Positions 32,609 to 41,953 are shown, numbered from the stretch's first letter. The stretch is DNA of 64,000 bases from Anaerolineae bacterium (GCA_020851635.1 JADZCJ010000083.1:62001-126000), one strand, 5' to 3'. Program-made: numbers and translations. The notes: generated from the sequence alone by a model not told the origin.

Positions 32609-33538
32609 ATGGCAACACCGCAAGTGACGGGCGACGCGCTCGCCTCCAATATGCTTGCTCCACCCGCCGCAAATCGTTCCTTTGCGCGTTCGAGGGAACG
32701 CGCGCTCCCTTTTCTCTTGCTTGTGCCTTCCGCGCTCTTTTTGGTCATCTTTTTCGCCGTGCCGATGGTGCAGGCGTTGATCCTGTCCATTCACTCGCCC
32801 GACGGCGCGTGGACGCTGCAATACTTTGAACGGATGGTGCGCGATGTCAACTTTACCGATGCCGTTCGCAACACCTTTCTCATTATTCTCGTCGCCATCC
32901 CCCTGCAATTCCTCTTTGCCATCGTCATGGGGCTGCTGCTGCAAAACAAACTTCGCGGCTCCAGTCTCTTTTTATATTTTTGGGCGATTCCGCTCGCGGT
33001 TTCTGACCTGGCGGCAGGTCTGGTCTGGCTCGCCATTTTTGGCGATCGCGGCTTTGTCAATTCGTTTCTTCGAACCACGGGGATTGCCCCCATTGCGTTT
33101 TCGTGGTTGAGTTATGAAAACTATGGCACTCTGCTCATGGCTGTAGTCATTGCCGAGGTTTGGCGCGCGACCGCCATCGTGATGGTCATTGTCGTCGCCG
33201 GTTTGCAGTTGATTCCGCCCGATTACATGGAAGCTGCCGAGGTCTTTGGGGCGAGCCGCTGGCAGCGCATCTGGCACGTCCAACTGCCGCTGATTCGCCC
33301 CAGTCTTCAGGTCGCGCTCATTTTGCGAACGATCCTTGCTTTTCAGGTCTTTGCCGTTGTCATCGCCCTGGCCGGACGCGCCATGCCGGTGCTTGCCAGC
33401 GAGGCATACAACCGTTATGGGGAACTAAATCCGAACGGCGCTGCTGCCTATGCCTTTTTGATTCTGACTATTTCTTTGATCACCACGATTGTGTATCTGA
33501 TCGTCCTGCGCACCAGCGAAGAGGAGATGGGCCAATGA
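32609..33538 (+). CDS. ABC transporter permease (MalF/UgpA type)
   Basis: 309 residues, six transmembrane helices after a roughly 35-residue cytoplasmic N-terminus. The first helix starts PFLLLVPSALFLVIFFAVP. The EAA loop that contacts the ATPase reads EAAEVFGASRWQRIWHVQLP near 225. ATG 32609 fits a MATPQ start; the extension to 32567 has no ribosome-binding site. Its stop overlaps the next permease start by four bases (ATGA), implying translational coupling. Confidence 0.88.
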   Translation: MATPQVTGDALASNMLAPPAANRSFARSRERALPFLLLVPSALFLVIFFAVPMVQALILSIHSPDGAWTLQYFERMVRDVNFTDAVRNTFLIILVAIPLQFLFAIVMGLLLQNKLRGSSLFLYFWAIPLAVSDLAAGLVWLAIFGDRGFVNSFLRTTGIAPIAFSWLSYENYGTLLMAVVIAEVWRATAIVMVIVVAGLQLIPPDYMEAAEVFGASRWQRIWHVQLPLIRPSLQVALILRTILAFQVFAVVIALAGRAMPVLASEAYNRYGELNPNGAAAYAFLILTISLITTIVYLIVLRTSEEEMGQ

Positions 33539-34434
33539 GCGCCAAGACCGGGACAATCAATCCCCCGCGTTCGACGGTGGATGTGCCGCCGCTGAATACG
33601 GCTGCCAACAAGCCGACGCTTGCCAAGACGCTCGGCAGACTGGGGCTTTATGTCGCCGCGATCGCAATCTCTATGTTCTTTCTTTGTCCTATCTATCTCA
33701 TCACGATTTCGGCATTCAGTCCCCAGAAAGAGATCTTTGCGTATCCCAAAGCTCTGATTCCGCAGTCGCTGACGGCTGAAACGGTGCTATTTTTTTGGAA
33801 CGCGACGGGCGTTCAAGCGTCGCTTGTAAACAGCGTCATTGTCGGCACGCTCACGGTCATCTTTGCGCTGTTGGTGGGCGCGCCCGCCGGCTATTCGCTG
33901 GCGCGTTTCATCTTTCGCGGGCGTGATTCCTACAAACTGCTCATCCTCACCACGCGCGCTTTTCCCATCGTCATCCTTTCGATTCCCCTTGCCGTAAACT
34001 ATATTTCGTGGAACATGTACGATACGCTGTGGGGCGTCGCCTTTGCGCATACGGCAATGGCGCTGCCAACGACGATTCTGGTGACCGCCAGCATCTTTAT
34101 CGGCGTCCCGCGCGAACTCGAAGAAGCGGCGCAAACGCTCGGCTGTAATCGGGCGCTGGCATTTATCAAGGTTGCCATGCCACTCGCGCTCCCCGGTCTT
34201 GCCGCCGCCGCCATCTTTACCTTTGCGCTCTCGTGGAACGAGACATTTGCGGCGACCATTCTTACCCAGCGCAATCGGACCCTGCCCGCGCTGATCCTTT
34301 CGCAAATTGCCGACGTGGGCGCGCCGCTCCCATACCGCTTTGCCGCCGGCTTTTTTTTGATCGCCCCTTCGCTGCTCTTTATCTTTATCATGCGCCGCTA
34401 TTTGTTTGGGATGTGGGGACAGGTTGTCAAGTGA
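33535..34434 (+). CDS. ABC transporter permease (MalG/UgpE type)
   Basis: 299 residues, six helices; LFLCPIYLITISAFSPQKE-like entry (here FFLCPIYLITISAFSPQKE) and EAA loop EEAAQTLGCNRALAFIKVAM near residue 200. It is the second half of the membrane channel. ATG 33535 lies in the ATGA overlap with the first permease stop, and a much longer open frame upstream is only read-through of the neighbouring gene in another phase. The ATPase gene follows after 31 bp. Confidence 0.88.
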   Translation: MSAKTGTINPPRSTVDVPPLNTAANKPTLAKTLGRLGLYVAAIAISMFFLCPIYLITISAFSPQKEIFAYPKALIPQSLTAETVLFFWNATGVQASLVNSVIVGTLTVIFALLVGAPAGYSLARFIFRGRDSYKLLILTTRAFPIVILSIPLAVNYISWNMYDTLWGVAFAHTAMALPTTILVTASIFIGVPRELEEAAQTLGCNRALAFIKVAMPLALPGLAAAAIFTFALSWNETFAATILTQRNRTLPALILSQIADVGAPLPYRFAAGFFLIAPSLLFIFIMRRYLFGMWGQVVK

Positions 34435-34465
34435 CGAACGACCAACGATAAAGGACGAATAATCA

Positions 34466-35566
34466 ATGGGCGAAATACGTATTCAAAATGTCTGGAAATA
34501 TTTTGGCAAAGCCAAGGTCCCCGCGCTCAAGGACGTGACCCTCACGATTCAGGACCGCGAGTTCATGGTCCTCCTCGGTCCCAGCGGCTGCGGCAAGACG
34601 ACCCTTTTGCGCTGTATCGCCGGTCTCGAATATCCCGAACGCGGGCGCATCTTTATCGGCGGGCGCGATGTGACGGACGAACCGCCGCGCAAACGCACCA
34701 TCGCCATGGTTTTTCAGAGCTATGCGGTTTTTCCCCATCTGACGGTATTTGAAAATATTGCGTTTGGTTTACGCATGCAAAAACGTCCAAATGAAGAGGT
34801 GAAACAACGCGTCATCAAGGCGGCGGACTTGATGCGAATTGGAGCATATCTGGAGCGCTACCCGGCACAATTGTCAGGCGGACAACGCCAGCGTGTCGCG
34901 GTCGCGCGCGGGCTTGTGATGGAGCCACAGGTGCTGCTCATGGACGAACCGCTGTCCAACCTCGACGCTTTGCTGCGTTTGCAGGCGCGCGCGGAATTGA
35001 AACGTTTGCTCCAGGAGGTGCAGACGACGACCGTCTATGTCACCCACGATCAAATCGAAGCATTGAGCATGGGCGACCGGATTGCCGTGATGGAGAACGG
35101 GGCAATCATCCAGGCGGATATTCCATCTCAGGTTTACGAGCATCCGAGCTCTCATTTTGTCGGCGGGTTTATCGGCACACCGCCCATGAATTTTATGCGC
35201 GGCACGATCAGCCGCACCAACGGGACCGCCGCGCTCGCGGTCGGCAATCAATTCATTCATGCCGCTTTGCCCGCCAATGCGCCTGCCGGGCAAGAGCTGT
35301 TGATGGGCATTCGCGCAGAAAACATAGAAGCAAGTCTGCAACCTGTCCCCGATGCGATCCCGGGTCAGGTGCTCGTGGTCGAGCCGCTGGGGTCTCATCT
35401 TTTGTTGACGGTGGAGGTGGGCGAGACCCCCCTCAAGGTGCAAACGCGCGTGGATTTTGCCGTCCAGCCCAACCAAACCGTATATCTCAGATTGGACCCA
35501 AAGCAGCTGCGTTGGTTCGACCCCGAAACAGGTCTGCGCTACGAACCCGAACCGAGTCCTCTATGA
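34466..35566 (+). CDS. ABC transporter ATP-binding protein (MalK/UgpC type)
   Basis: 366 residues. The nucleotide-binding domain (1-235) has Walker A GPSGCGKTT, Q-loop VFQSYAVFPHLT, signature LSGGQRQRVAVARGLV, Walker B VLLMDEPLSNLD and switch His VTHDQ. The C-terminal TOBE/OB part (about 240-366) is the regulatory domain of sugar importers. It shares an ATGA overlap with the glycosidase gene. An ATPase dedicated to one operon-encoded importer is plausible here, although such proteins can serve several transporters. Confidence 0.92.
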   Translation: MGEIRIQNVWKYFGKAKVPALKDVTLTIQDREFMVLLGPSGCGKTTLLRCIAGLEYPERGRIFIGGRDVTDEPPRKRTIAMVFQSYAVFPHLTVFENIAFGLRMQKRPNEEVKQRVIKAADLMRIGAYLERYPAQLSGGQRQRVAVARGLVMEPQVLLMDEPLSNLDALLRLQARAELKRLLQEVQTTTVYVTHDQIEALSMGDRIAVMENGAIIQADIPSQVYEHPSSHFVGGFIGTPPMNFMRGTISRTNGTAALAVGNQFIHAALPANAPAGQELLMGIRAENIEASLQPVPDAIPGQVLVVEPLGSHLLLTVEVGETPLKVQTRVDFAVQPNQTVYLRLDPKQLRWFDPETGLRYEPEPSPL

Positions 35567-36879
35567 CAAGTCTCGAGTCGCACGCTGCACTGCGCGCGAT
35601 GGCGCTCCGGACATTGCAGCGGAACGATCGCGGCGTGTTTACGACCCCTTCGCCGTATCAATATCCACATCAATGGAATTGGGATGCTGCATTTATCGCG
35701 CTGGGCTGGGCGCAGTTTGATCTGACTCGCGCCCACACCGAAATACGCTCTCTGTTGAGCGCGCAGTGGCATTCGGGAATGGTGCCCCACATCATTTATC
35801 ATGAGGGCGCCTCCGACTATTTTCCACCTCCCGAATTTTGGCAGACGCGCGGTCTGCCGCACGGCGGGGCGGTCCTTTCCTCCGGCTTGACGCAGCCGCC
35901 GGTCCTCGCCAGCATCGTGCGGCGCATTCACGAACAATTTCGCGGCAAGCCCGTCCAGGACTCGTTTCTGCGCGAGGTCTTTCCCAAAATCCGCGCATGG
36001 CATCAATGGCTGCATACGGCGCGCGACATTGACGGAACGGGTCTCCCCTGTTTGATTCATCCGTGGGAATCGGGCACCGACAATTCGCCGCGCTGGCTCG
36101 CCGTGCTGGATGCAATCACCCCCTACGACGTGCCCGCGTACACGCGCCGCGACATGACGCATGTGCAGCCCGATCAGCGCCCCAGAACCCGGGACTATGA
36201 ACGGTTTGTCTTTTTGATTGACCGGGGCCGACGGGTGCAATGGCAGGATGCGTCTCTCTTGCAAACCCATCCATTCCTGGTTCAGGACGTCATGTTCTGC
36301 TCCATCCTGCATCGCGCAGACCGCGATTTGTGCGCCCTTGGAGGCGAGATCGGCGCCGACACCACCGACATCGAGCGTTGGATCGCGCGCACCGAGGAGG
36401 TTTTTGACAGGCGTTTCTGGAATCAAGCGCAGGGCTTGTATCTCGATTATGACGTTCGCGCCGGCGCTTACATTCCCGTCAACACCTGCGCGACCTTCGC
36501 CCCGCTGTATGCCGAGCTCGCATCACCGGCACAGACGCAGCGCCTTGTACACGAGCACTATAACAACCCGCGCGAATACGCGCCCGGTGAGGACACAAAA
36601 TATCGCGTGCCCTCGACGAGCAAGAGCGAACCCGCCTATGCGCCGCGCCGGTATTGGTGCGGACCCGTCTGGATGATGACGAATTGGTTGACACTCTACG
36701 GTCTAAAAGAGAACGGCTTTGCGGCGCTGGCGGATGAGCTGCTTGACCAGAGTCTCCGGCTTTTGGAAACGCAAGGCATACGCGAATACTATGACCCGCG
36801 TGATGGCACAGGACTTGGGGGCACCGAATTTGCGTGGACGGCAGGACTGGCGCTCGATTTGTTGAATCTGGCGCTATAG
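35563..36879 (+). CDS. GH63-type (alpha/alpha)6-barrel glycosidase, glucosylglycerate/mannosylglycerate hydrolase-like
   Basis: 438-residue soluble glycosidase. YQYPHQWNWDAAFIALGW at 32-49, HPWESGTDNSPRWL with Asp173, RRYWCGPVWMMTNWL and GGTEFAWTAGLALDLL with Glu422 match the small GH63 group of glucosylglycerate and mannosylglycerate hydrolases (catalytic Asp/Glu pair at nearly these positions). The expected reaction is hydrolysis of an alpha-glycosidic bond in a compatible solute to sugar and glycerate. No signal peptide, so it acts on imported substrate, consistent with the ABC importer upstream, whose ATPase gene it overlaps by four bases. Trehalase-like or other GH63 specificities remain possible. 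Confidence 0.8.
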   Translation: MTSLESHAALRAMALRTLQRNDRGVFTTPSPYQYPHQWNWDAAFIALGWAQFDLTRAHTEIRSLLSAQWHSGMVPHIIYHEGASDYFPPPEFWQTRGLPHGGAVLSSGLTQPPVLASIVRRIHEQFRGKPVQDSFLREVFPKIRAWHQWLHTARDIDGTGLPCLIHPWESGTDNSPRWLAVLDAITPYDVPAYTRRDMTHVQPDQRPRTRDYERFVFLIDRGRRVQWQDASLLQTHPFLVQDVMFCSILHRADRDLCALGGEIGADTTDIERWIARTEEVFDRRFWNQAQGLYLDYDVRAGAYIPVNTCATFAPLYAELASPAQTQRLVHEHYNNPREYAPGEDTKYRVPSTSKSEPAYAPRRYWCGPVWMMTNWLTLYGLKENGFAALADELLDQSLRLLETQGIREYYDPRDGTGLGGTEFAWTAGLALDLLNLAL

Positions 36880-36942
36880 TTCTCTAGAAAACGATTTGGG
36901 CTCGGAGTGACGACTTGTTGGCAAGAAACCAGCCACAACCCA

Positions 36943-36971
36943 TTGACTAAATTGCAACGTTACTGTAAAAT
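36943..36971 (+). promoter_or_regulatory. Sigma-70-type promoter of the 19-kb catabolic operon
   Basis: TTGACT (36943-36948), exactly 17 bp, TAAAAT (36966-36971), about 90 bp before the first start codon at 37062. It is the only convincing promoter I find ahead of the fourteen-gene block. Confidence 0.7.
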
Positions 36972-37011
36972 GCCTACAATAATTTCATTGCATCATAAAT
37001 ATTTTGATATT

Positions 37012-37026
37012 TGTGAAATTTTCACA
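37012..37026. promoter_or_regulatory. Candidate operator of the catabolic operon
   Basis: TGTGAAATTTTCACA is a palindrome (TGTGAAA and TTTCACA about a central T) 41-55 bp downstream of the -10 box, inside the predicted leader. It is placed so that a bound regulator would block elongation or initiation. The XRE-cupin protein encoded at the other end of the cluster is a candidate binder. Confidence 0.5.
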
Positions 37027-37061
37027 GATCTCACACCACCTCCTCCCGCGTCGAGCGTACG

Positions 37062-38327
37062 ATGCATCAACCCGAACTTGAAACCCTCTCCCCGGACAGA
37101 TTACAGGGTCTTCAGCTCGAGCGCCTCGAGCAGACGATTGAGCGAATTCGCGCCCAGAACCCCGATTATGCGGCGCGGATTGGCGGACCCGCGCGCATTC
37201 GCTCACTGGATGACCTCCGCAGTTTTGGCTTTTTGACCAAAGAGGATTTGCGCCAGGCATACCCCTTTGCCCTCACCTGCGCCCCGCGCGAATCGTTTGT
37301 CCGCATTCAAACCAGTTCCGGCACCACCGGCACCCCCGTTCTCAACGCCTATACGCGCGATGACGTGGCACAATGGAGCGAGATCATGGCGCGCTGTCTC
37401 GCGACCGCGGGGGTTACGTCCGACGACGTCTTTCAGATCATGCCATCGTTTGGGCTTTTCAACGGCGGATTTGGATTTCACTTTGGCGCGTCTGCCATTG
37501 GCGCCATGATCATTCCCATCGGCGCAGGGCGCACCGAACTCCAACTGCGGTTGATGCAGGAACTCGGCACCACAGCGATTGGAGCCATTGCTTCGTATCC
37601 GCTGCGCCTGATGGAGGTGGCACAAGCCCAGGGGCTTGATTTTGCGCGTGACACGAAACTGCGGATTGGAATTTTTGGCGCCGAATTGTGGAGCGACGAA
37701 ATGCGCGCCCGCATCGAAGCGGGGATGAATATTCGCGCCTATGACATTATCGGCATGACCGAGACAGGCGGCGTCGGTCTCGGCATAGATTGTCCCGCCC
37801 GCGCGGGCACCCATGTCTGGCAAGACCACTATCTCCTCGAAATCCTCGACCCCAAGACGCAGGAACCTCTGCCCGACGGCGAACGCGGCGAGATGGTCAT
37901 CACAACCCTGACCCGCCAGGGGCTGCCGCTCGTGCGCTTTCGCACCGGGGATTTCAATGCAATCCTCTCTCGCGACAAATGCGCCTGCGGTCGAACGCAC
38001 CTGCGCGTTGATAGGTTGACCGGACGCATTGACGATATGGTCAAAGTCAAGGGCGTAAATTTCTATCCCAAACAGATTGAATCCATCCTGCTCAAACACC
38101 CGGGCGTCGGCAACGACTATCGGATCATCCTCACACGCGAGCGAGGCAAGGACGAGTGTCAGATTGTCGTCGAGGTGCAGCCCGGTTACCGGGACCTCGA
38201 CCAGGAGCTGCGTAGCGATATTTACGAACGGCTCGGTTTTCATGCCAACGTGCAAACAGTTGCAATCGGCTCACTCGAACGTCCCATGGGCAAAGCGCTC
38301 CGCATCATTGACCGTCGCACACATTAA
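37062..38327 (+). CDS. Phenylacetate-CoA ligase-like AMP-forming acyl-CoA ligase
   Basis: 421-residue adenylate-forming ligase of the PaaK group: acid + ATP + CoA to acyl-CoA + AMP + PPi. The phosphate loop is QTSSGTTGTP, the aromatic/adenine region GMTETGGVGLG, the hinge GRIDDMVKVKGVNFYP, and the C-terminal catalytic Lys is in MGKALR. CACGRTHLRVDRL carries the two Cys usual in the family. As the first gene of the operon it probably activates the pathway's entry substrate. PaaK-like enzymes prefer aromatic acids, but other acids occur, so the substrate is open. Confidence 0.85.
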   Translation: MHQPELETLSPDRLQGLQLERLEQTIERIRAQNPDYAARIGGPARIRSLDDLRSFGFLTKEDLRQAYPFALTCAPRESFVRIQTSSGTTGTPVLNAYTRDDVAQWSEIMARCLATAGVTSDDVFQIMPSFGLFNGGFGFHFGASAIGAMIIPIGAGRTELQLRLMQELGTTAIGAIASYPLRLMEVAQAQGLDFARDTKLRIGIFGAELWSDEMRARIEAGMNIRAYDIIGMTETGGVGLGIDCPARAGTHVWQDHYLLEILDPKTQEPLPDGERGEMVITTLTRQGLPLVRFRTGDFNAILSRDKCACGRTHLRVDRLTGRIDDMVKVKGVNFYPKQIESILLKHPGVGNDYRIILTRERGKDECQIVVEVQPGYRDLDQELRSDIYERLGFHANVQTVAIGSLERPMGKALRIIDRRTH

Positions 38328-38356
38328 ACAGACATCCCAAACCCGGCTCTCGAGAA

Positions 38357-39232
38357 ATGATTGATCCCCTGCAGTATTTCGCGCCCACGACTCTGCAACA
38401 GGCAAGCTCACTCCTGGTCCAATGGGGTCCGCGTGCGCGCATGCTTTCCGGGGGCACGGCTCTGCTGCCCGCGTTGGAACGCGCGCAATGGTCCGCCACA
38501 GCTATCGTCAATCTCAAAACTATTCCCGGACTACGCGAACTGGAATTTGACCCATCCGACGGATTACACGTTGGGGCATTGGTCACGTTGGCAGAATTGC
38601 AGCGCTCGCCCATTGTTCGCGCCCACTACCCTGTCCTTCAAGAAACTATCGCGTACGTCGCCACGCCGCAGGTCCGCAATCTCGCCACGCTCGGCGGAAA
38701 TCTGTGTGTCGCGACGCCCACTGCCGACCTCGCCATCATCCTGCTCGCTCTCGATGCCCGGGTCACGGTCCACCGAGTCGGCGGCAAAGACACCCTGTCG
38801 CTTGACCGGTTTTATCCGACATGGGGCGGCACGCAGCTGGCACAGGGCGAAATATTGACAGGTATTTCGATCCCCCCGCCGCGCGGGAGCGCGCGCTACC
38901 AACGCTTTATGGTGCGTCAAGCAGTGGACGTGCCGCTCGTCAATTTTGCCATCGCGCTCGAACAACAGGAGGGTCAGATTTCGCACGCGCGCATCGTGTT
39001 GGGTGGCAGTGGTCCGCGTCCCTTGCGCATGATTCGAGCGGAACGCGCCTTGCTCGGTCAACTTGCGGGACGTGAAACCTTTGCGCGAGCAATAGACCTC
39101 GTCATTGCTGATGCCTATCCGCCCGACGACCTGCGCGCCTCACGCGCCTATCGCCATGAGCTGCTGCGCGTGTTGCTGCGTCGAACGTTTTCCACATTCA
39201 CCACAACTGACAGGGCAAATGCCTCTTTTTGA
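38357..39232 (+). CDS. Molybdenum hydroxylase FAD subunit (CoxM-like)
   Basis: 291-residue medium subunit of a xanthine-dehydrogenase-family enzyme. FAD loops are LSGGTALLPAL near 31-41 (the ARxLSGGT type) and the TLGGNLCVATPTADLA segment near 112-128. A C-terminal CO_deh_flav_C part follows. Only one Cys is present, so it lacks the extra [4Fe-4S] insertion of 4-hydroxybenzoyl-CoA reductase beta subunits. It lies 29 bp after the ligase gene and its end overlaps the [2Fe-2S] subunit gene by 14 bp, giving medium-small-large order. Confidence 0.9.
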   Translation: MIDPLQYFAPTTLQQASSLLVQWGPRARMLSGGTALLPALERAQWSATAIVNLKTIPGLRELEFDPSDGLHVGALVTLAELQRSPIVRAHYPVLQETIAYVATPQVRNLATLGGNLCVATPTADLAIILLALDARVTVHRVGGKDTLSLDRFYPTWGGTQLAQGEILTGISIPPPRGSARYQRFMVRQAVDVPLVNFAIALEQQEGQISHARIVLGGSGPRPLRMIRAERALLGQLAGRETFARAIDLVIADAYPPDDLRASRAYRHELLRVLLRRTFSTFTTTDRANASF

Positions 39233-39686
39233 CATTCATCTCACGGTCAATAACATCCCGACCAAAGTTGCAGTGCGCCCGCAAGCCACCCTGCTGGATG
39301 TCCTGCGTGACGCGCTCGGTCTCATGGGCACACACGAGGGTTGTCGGGTCGGGGAATGTGGTTCCTGTACCGTCTTGCTCGACGGCAAGGCGGTCAACGC
39401 GTGTCTGGTGCTCGCCCCCGACGCCGACGGGCGGACGATCACCACCGTCGAAGGTCTTGAGCAGGACGGCACTTTGAACGCGCTACAACAATCGTTTGTC
39501 AAGCACGGCGCGCTCCAATGCGGCTATTGCACGTCGGGCATGCTCATGACCGCCACTGCGTTCTTGGGCGAACAAAACAATGCCGTGGCGGAAATGCAGG
39601 TGCGCGAGGCGCTGGCAGGAAACTTGTGCCGCTGCACGGGATACACCAAAATTGTAAAAGCGATTCTGGCGGCGGGAAATGAATGA
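39219..39686 (+). CDS. Molybdenum hydroxylase [2Fe-2S] subunit (CoxS-like)
   Basis: 155-residue small subunit with two [2Fe-2S] clusters. The plant-type ferredoxin site is CRVGECGSC with a following NACL Cys, and the helical-domain site is QCGYCTSGM with LCRCTGYTKI. All eight ligands are present. It passes electrons from molybdenum to FAD. ATG 39219 is inside the end of the FAD subunit gene, and its own stop overlaps the large subunit gene by eight bases. Confidence 0.95.
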   Translation: MPLFDIHLTVNNIPTKVAVRPQATLLDVLRDALGLMGTHEGCRVGECGSCTVLLDGKAVNACLVLAPDADGRTITTVEGLEQDGTLNALQQSFVKHGALQCGYCTSGMLMTATAFLGEQNNAVAEMQVREALAGNLCRCTGYTKIVKAILAAGNE

Positions 39687-41946
39687 TACGCTGATTGGCG
39701 CGCGCGCCCCCAAACTCGATGCTCCCGCCAAGGTGAGCGGACGCGCCGTATATGGGCATGATTTGGTGCGCCCGCGCATGTTGTACGGGAAAATCGTTCG
39801 CAGCTCCTTTGCCAGCGCGCGCATTGTCTCGATAGACACCTCTCGCGCCGAAAAACTGCCGGGTGTCCGCGCTATCATTACCGGCGCTGATGCGCCGGCG
39901 CGCTCGTTTGGTTACGGCGACGACAACCAAATTCTCAAAGCTGAACGCGTGCGCCGTGTGGGGGATGAAATCGCCGCCGTCGCCGCCGCCGACCCATTTG
40001 TCGCCCACGAAGCCGCGCAGCTCGTGCGCGTCGAGTACGAACCCCTTCCCGCGGTCTTTGACACGGATGACGCGCTTTGCCTCAACGCGCCCCTCTTGCA
40101 TCCTCAACACGGCTCGAACCTCTTTCGGCATCAACAATATCAACACGGCGACCCCGATGCCGCGTTTGCAGAGGCGGATGTGGTCGTCCAAGATGAATTC
40201 GAGCTCGGTTATGTCGCCAACATGCCGATGGAGCCGTGTTTTTGCCTGGCGGAATATGACGCGGGCGGCGACTTGAACCTGTATAGCACGACCCAGGTCC
40301 CCTACCTGCTCCAACGCGACCTTGCCGAGGCATTGGACATTCCCGCAGGACGCGTCCGCATCATCCAGACCGTGATTGGCGGCTCGTTTGGGCGCGGGCT
40401 GGACATGTATCCCTTTGAACCGATCGCGGCGCTGCTGGCGCACAAGACCGGGCGCCCCGTCCGCATCGCTTTTGACCGTCGCGAGGAATTTCTCGCCGCG
40501 CCGGTGCGTCAGCCCATGCGCGTCAAGATGCGCTCTGCCGCCAAGCGGGACGGCACGCTGTGGGCGCGTGATGCGCACGCCGTGTTGAATATCGGCGCGT
40601 ACGCGTCGTGGGGCGCCCAGACGACGTTGGTGATGGCACAGACGGTCGGCTCGCTCTACCGCGTCCCGCACGCGCGCTTTATTGCCGATTTGGTTTATAC
40701 TAACAGTCCTGTCACGGGCGCGATGCGCGGCTTTGGCAACCCCCAGTCCACTTTTTTTGTCGAAACACAGATGGACCGTCTCGCAGAGGCATTGGGCATG
40801 GACCCGCTTGAATTTCGCCTGCGTAATGCCAACCGTCCGAATGAGATCACGCTCCAGGGGCTCGAGATTACTTCGTGTGGCATGAGCGAGTGTTTACAAG
40901 CCGTCGGCGCGATGACCGACCGCGCGGCAGATGACGCATCACCCCCCCCCTCTGTCTCTTTGCGGCGCGGCGTCGGCTTTGCCGCCACGATGAATGTCGG
41001 CGGCGGCGCGCGCATTTATCGCAGCGACGGCTGCGGGGCGACCGTCAAGGTTGATGACTTTGGGCGCGTCACTCTGATCACCGGCGCGTCGGAAATCGGG
41101 CAGGGTTCGGATATCGTGCTCGCGCAAATTGTCGCCGAGACCCTGGGCGTCCCACTGGAAACAGTGCGCGTGATCAACGGCGACACAGCGCTTGGTTTGT
41201 GGGACGTGGGTGTACATGCGAGCCGCACCACCTTTATCGCGGGCAATGCCGCGCGGCTCGCCGCGTTGGATGCGCGCGCGCAGATTCTCGAGACCGCCGC
41301 GGAACAACTCCGCGTAGCAACAGGCGCGCTGGATATTCGCGGCGGAACAATTTTTGTGACCGATGACCCGGCGCAGCGCGTCGCGCTGGATAAAGTGGTG
41401 CGGGCGCGGCATTTCCGCCAACAGGGCACGGCGGTGATTGGCAGAGGGTGGTACGACCCGCCCAGCCAAATGGCGGATGCCAACATGCGCGGCAATCTCT
41501 CTGCCGCCTATAGTTTTGGCGCACATGCTGTCGAGGTCGAGGTTGACGTCGAGACGGGACATGTCCGTGTGGTCCATATTGACGCGGCGCATGATGTCGG
41601 GCGAGCTATAAACCCCATGCTCATCGAAGGACAGGTCGAGGGCGGTATCCACATGGGCATCGGTTATGCGCTCACCGAGCAGCTCCTGGTCGAGAATGGG
41701 CGTGTGTTGAATGACAGTTTGCGCGAATACGGCGTCCCCACTGCGCTGGATATGCCGTCCATTGACATTCAACTCGTCGAAACAAACGACCCCCAAGGAC
41801 CATTCGGCGCCAAAGGTGTTGGCGAGTTGGGTGTGACTCCCGTCGCAGCCGCTATTGCCAATGCAATTTATACTGCGGTCGGCGTCCGCATCACGAGTCT
41901 GCCAATCACGCCCGAAAAGGTGTTGTGCGCCATTCAGGCAAAATAA
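39679..41946 (+). CDS. Molybdenum hydroxylase large (Mo-pterin) subunit
   Basis: 755-residue catalytic subunit. The N-terminal KVSGRAVYGHDLVRPRMLYG and the later IGGSFGRG, GAMRGFGNPQ and GASEIGQGSD motifs bind the molybdopterin cytosine dinucleotide. The catalytic Glu lies in GVGELGVTPVAAA. The loop equivalent to AYRCSFR of form I CO dehydrogenase reads GAMRGFG, so this is a hydroxylase and not a CO oxidiser. Expected chemistry is insertion of water-derived OH into an aromatic, N-heterocyclic or CoA-linked substrate (or the reverse reduction). A run of nine C (40942-40950) encodes PPP and is a potential slippage site. Confidence 0.9.
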   Translation: MNDTLIGARAPKLDAPAKVSGRAVYGHDLVRPRMLYGKIVRSSFASARIVSIDTSRAEKLPGVRAIITGADAPARSFGYGDDNQILKAERVRRVGDEIAAVAAADPFVAHEAAQLVRVEYEPLPAVFDTDDALCLNAPLLHPQHGSNLFRHQQYQHGDPDAAFAEADVVVQDEFELGYVANMPMEPCFCLAEYDAGGDLNLYSTTQVPYLLQRDLAEALDIPAGRVRIIQTVIGGSFGRGLDMYPFEPIAALLAHKTGRPVRIAFDRREEFLAAPVRQPMRVKMRSAAKRDGTLWARDAHAVLNIGAYASWGAQTTLVMAQTVGSLYRVPHARFIADLVYTNSPVTGAMRGFGNPQSTFFVETQMDRLAEALGMDPLEFRLRNANRPNEITLQGLEITSCGMSECLQAVGAMTDRAADDASPPPSVSLRRGVGFAATMNVGGGARIYRSDGCGATVKVDDFGRVTLITGASEIGQGSDIVLAQIVAETLGVPLETVRVINGDTALGLWDVGVHASRTTFIAGNAARLAALDARAQILETAAEQLRVATGALDIRGGTIFVTDDPAQRVALDKVVRARHFRQQGTAVIGRGWYDPPSQMADANMRGNLSAAYSFGAHAVEVEVDVETGHVRVVHIDAAHDVGRAINPMLIEGQVEGGIHMGIGYALTEQLLVENGRVLNDSLREYGVPTALDMPSIDIQLVETNDPQGPFGAKGVGELGVTPVAAAIANAIYTAVGVRITSLPITPEKVLCAIQAK

Positions 41947-41953
41947 AAGACCT

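Noticed and set aside
39544-40671. Open frame of 375 codons antisense to the Mo large subunit
   Set aside because: Shadow of a conserved gene; no ribosome-binding site or family resemblance.
38357-41946. Carbon monoxide dehydrogenase (coxMSL)
   Set aside because: Gene order fits, but the active-site loop reads GAMRGFG and not AYRCSFR, so CO oxidation is not supported.
38357-41946. 4-hydroxybenzoyl-CoA reductase
   Set aside because: The FAD subunit has a single Cys and normal length, lacking the extra iron-sulfur insertion of that enzyme's beta subunit.
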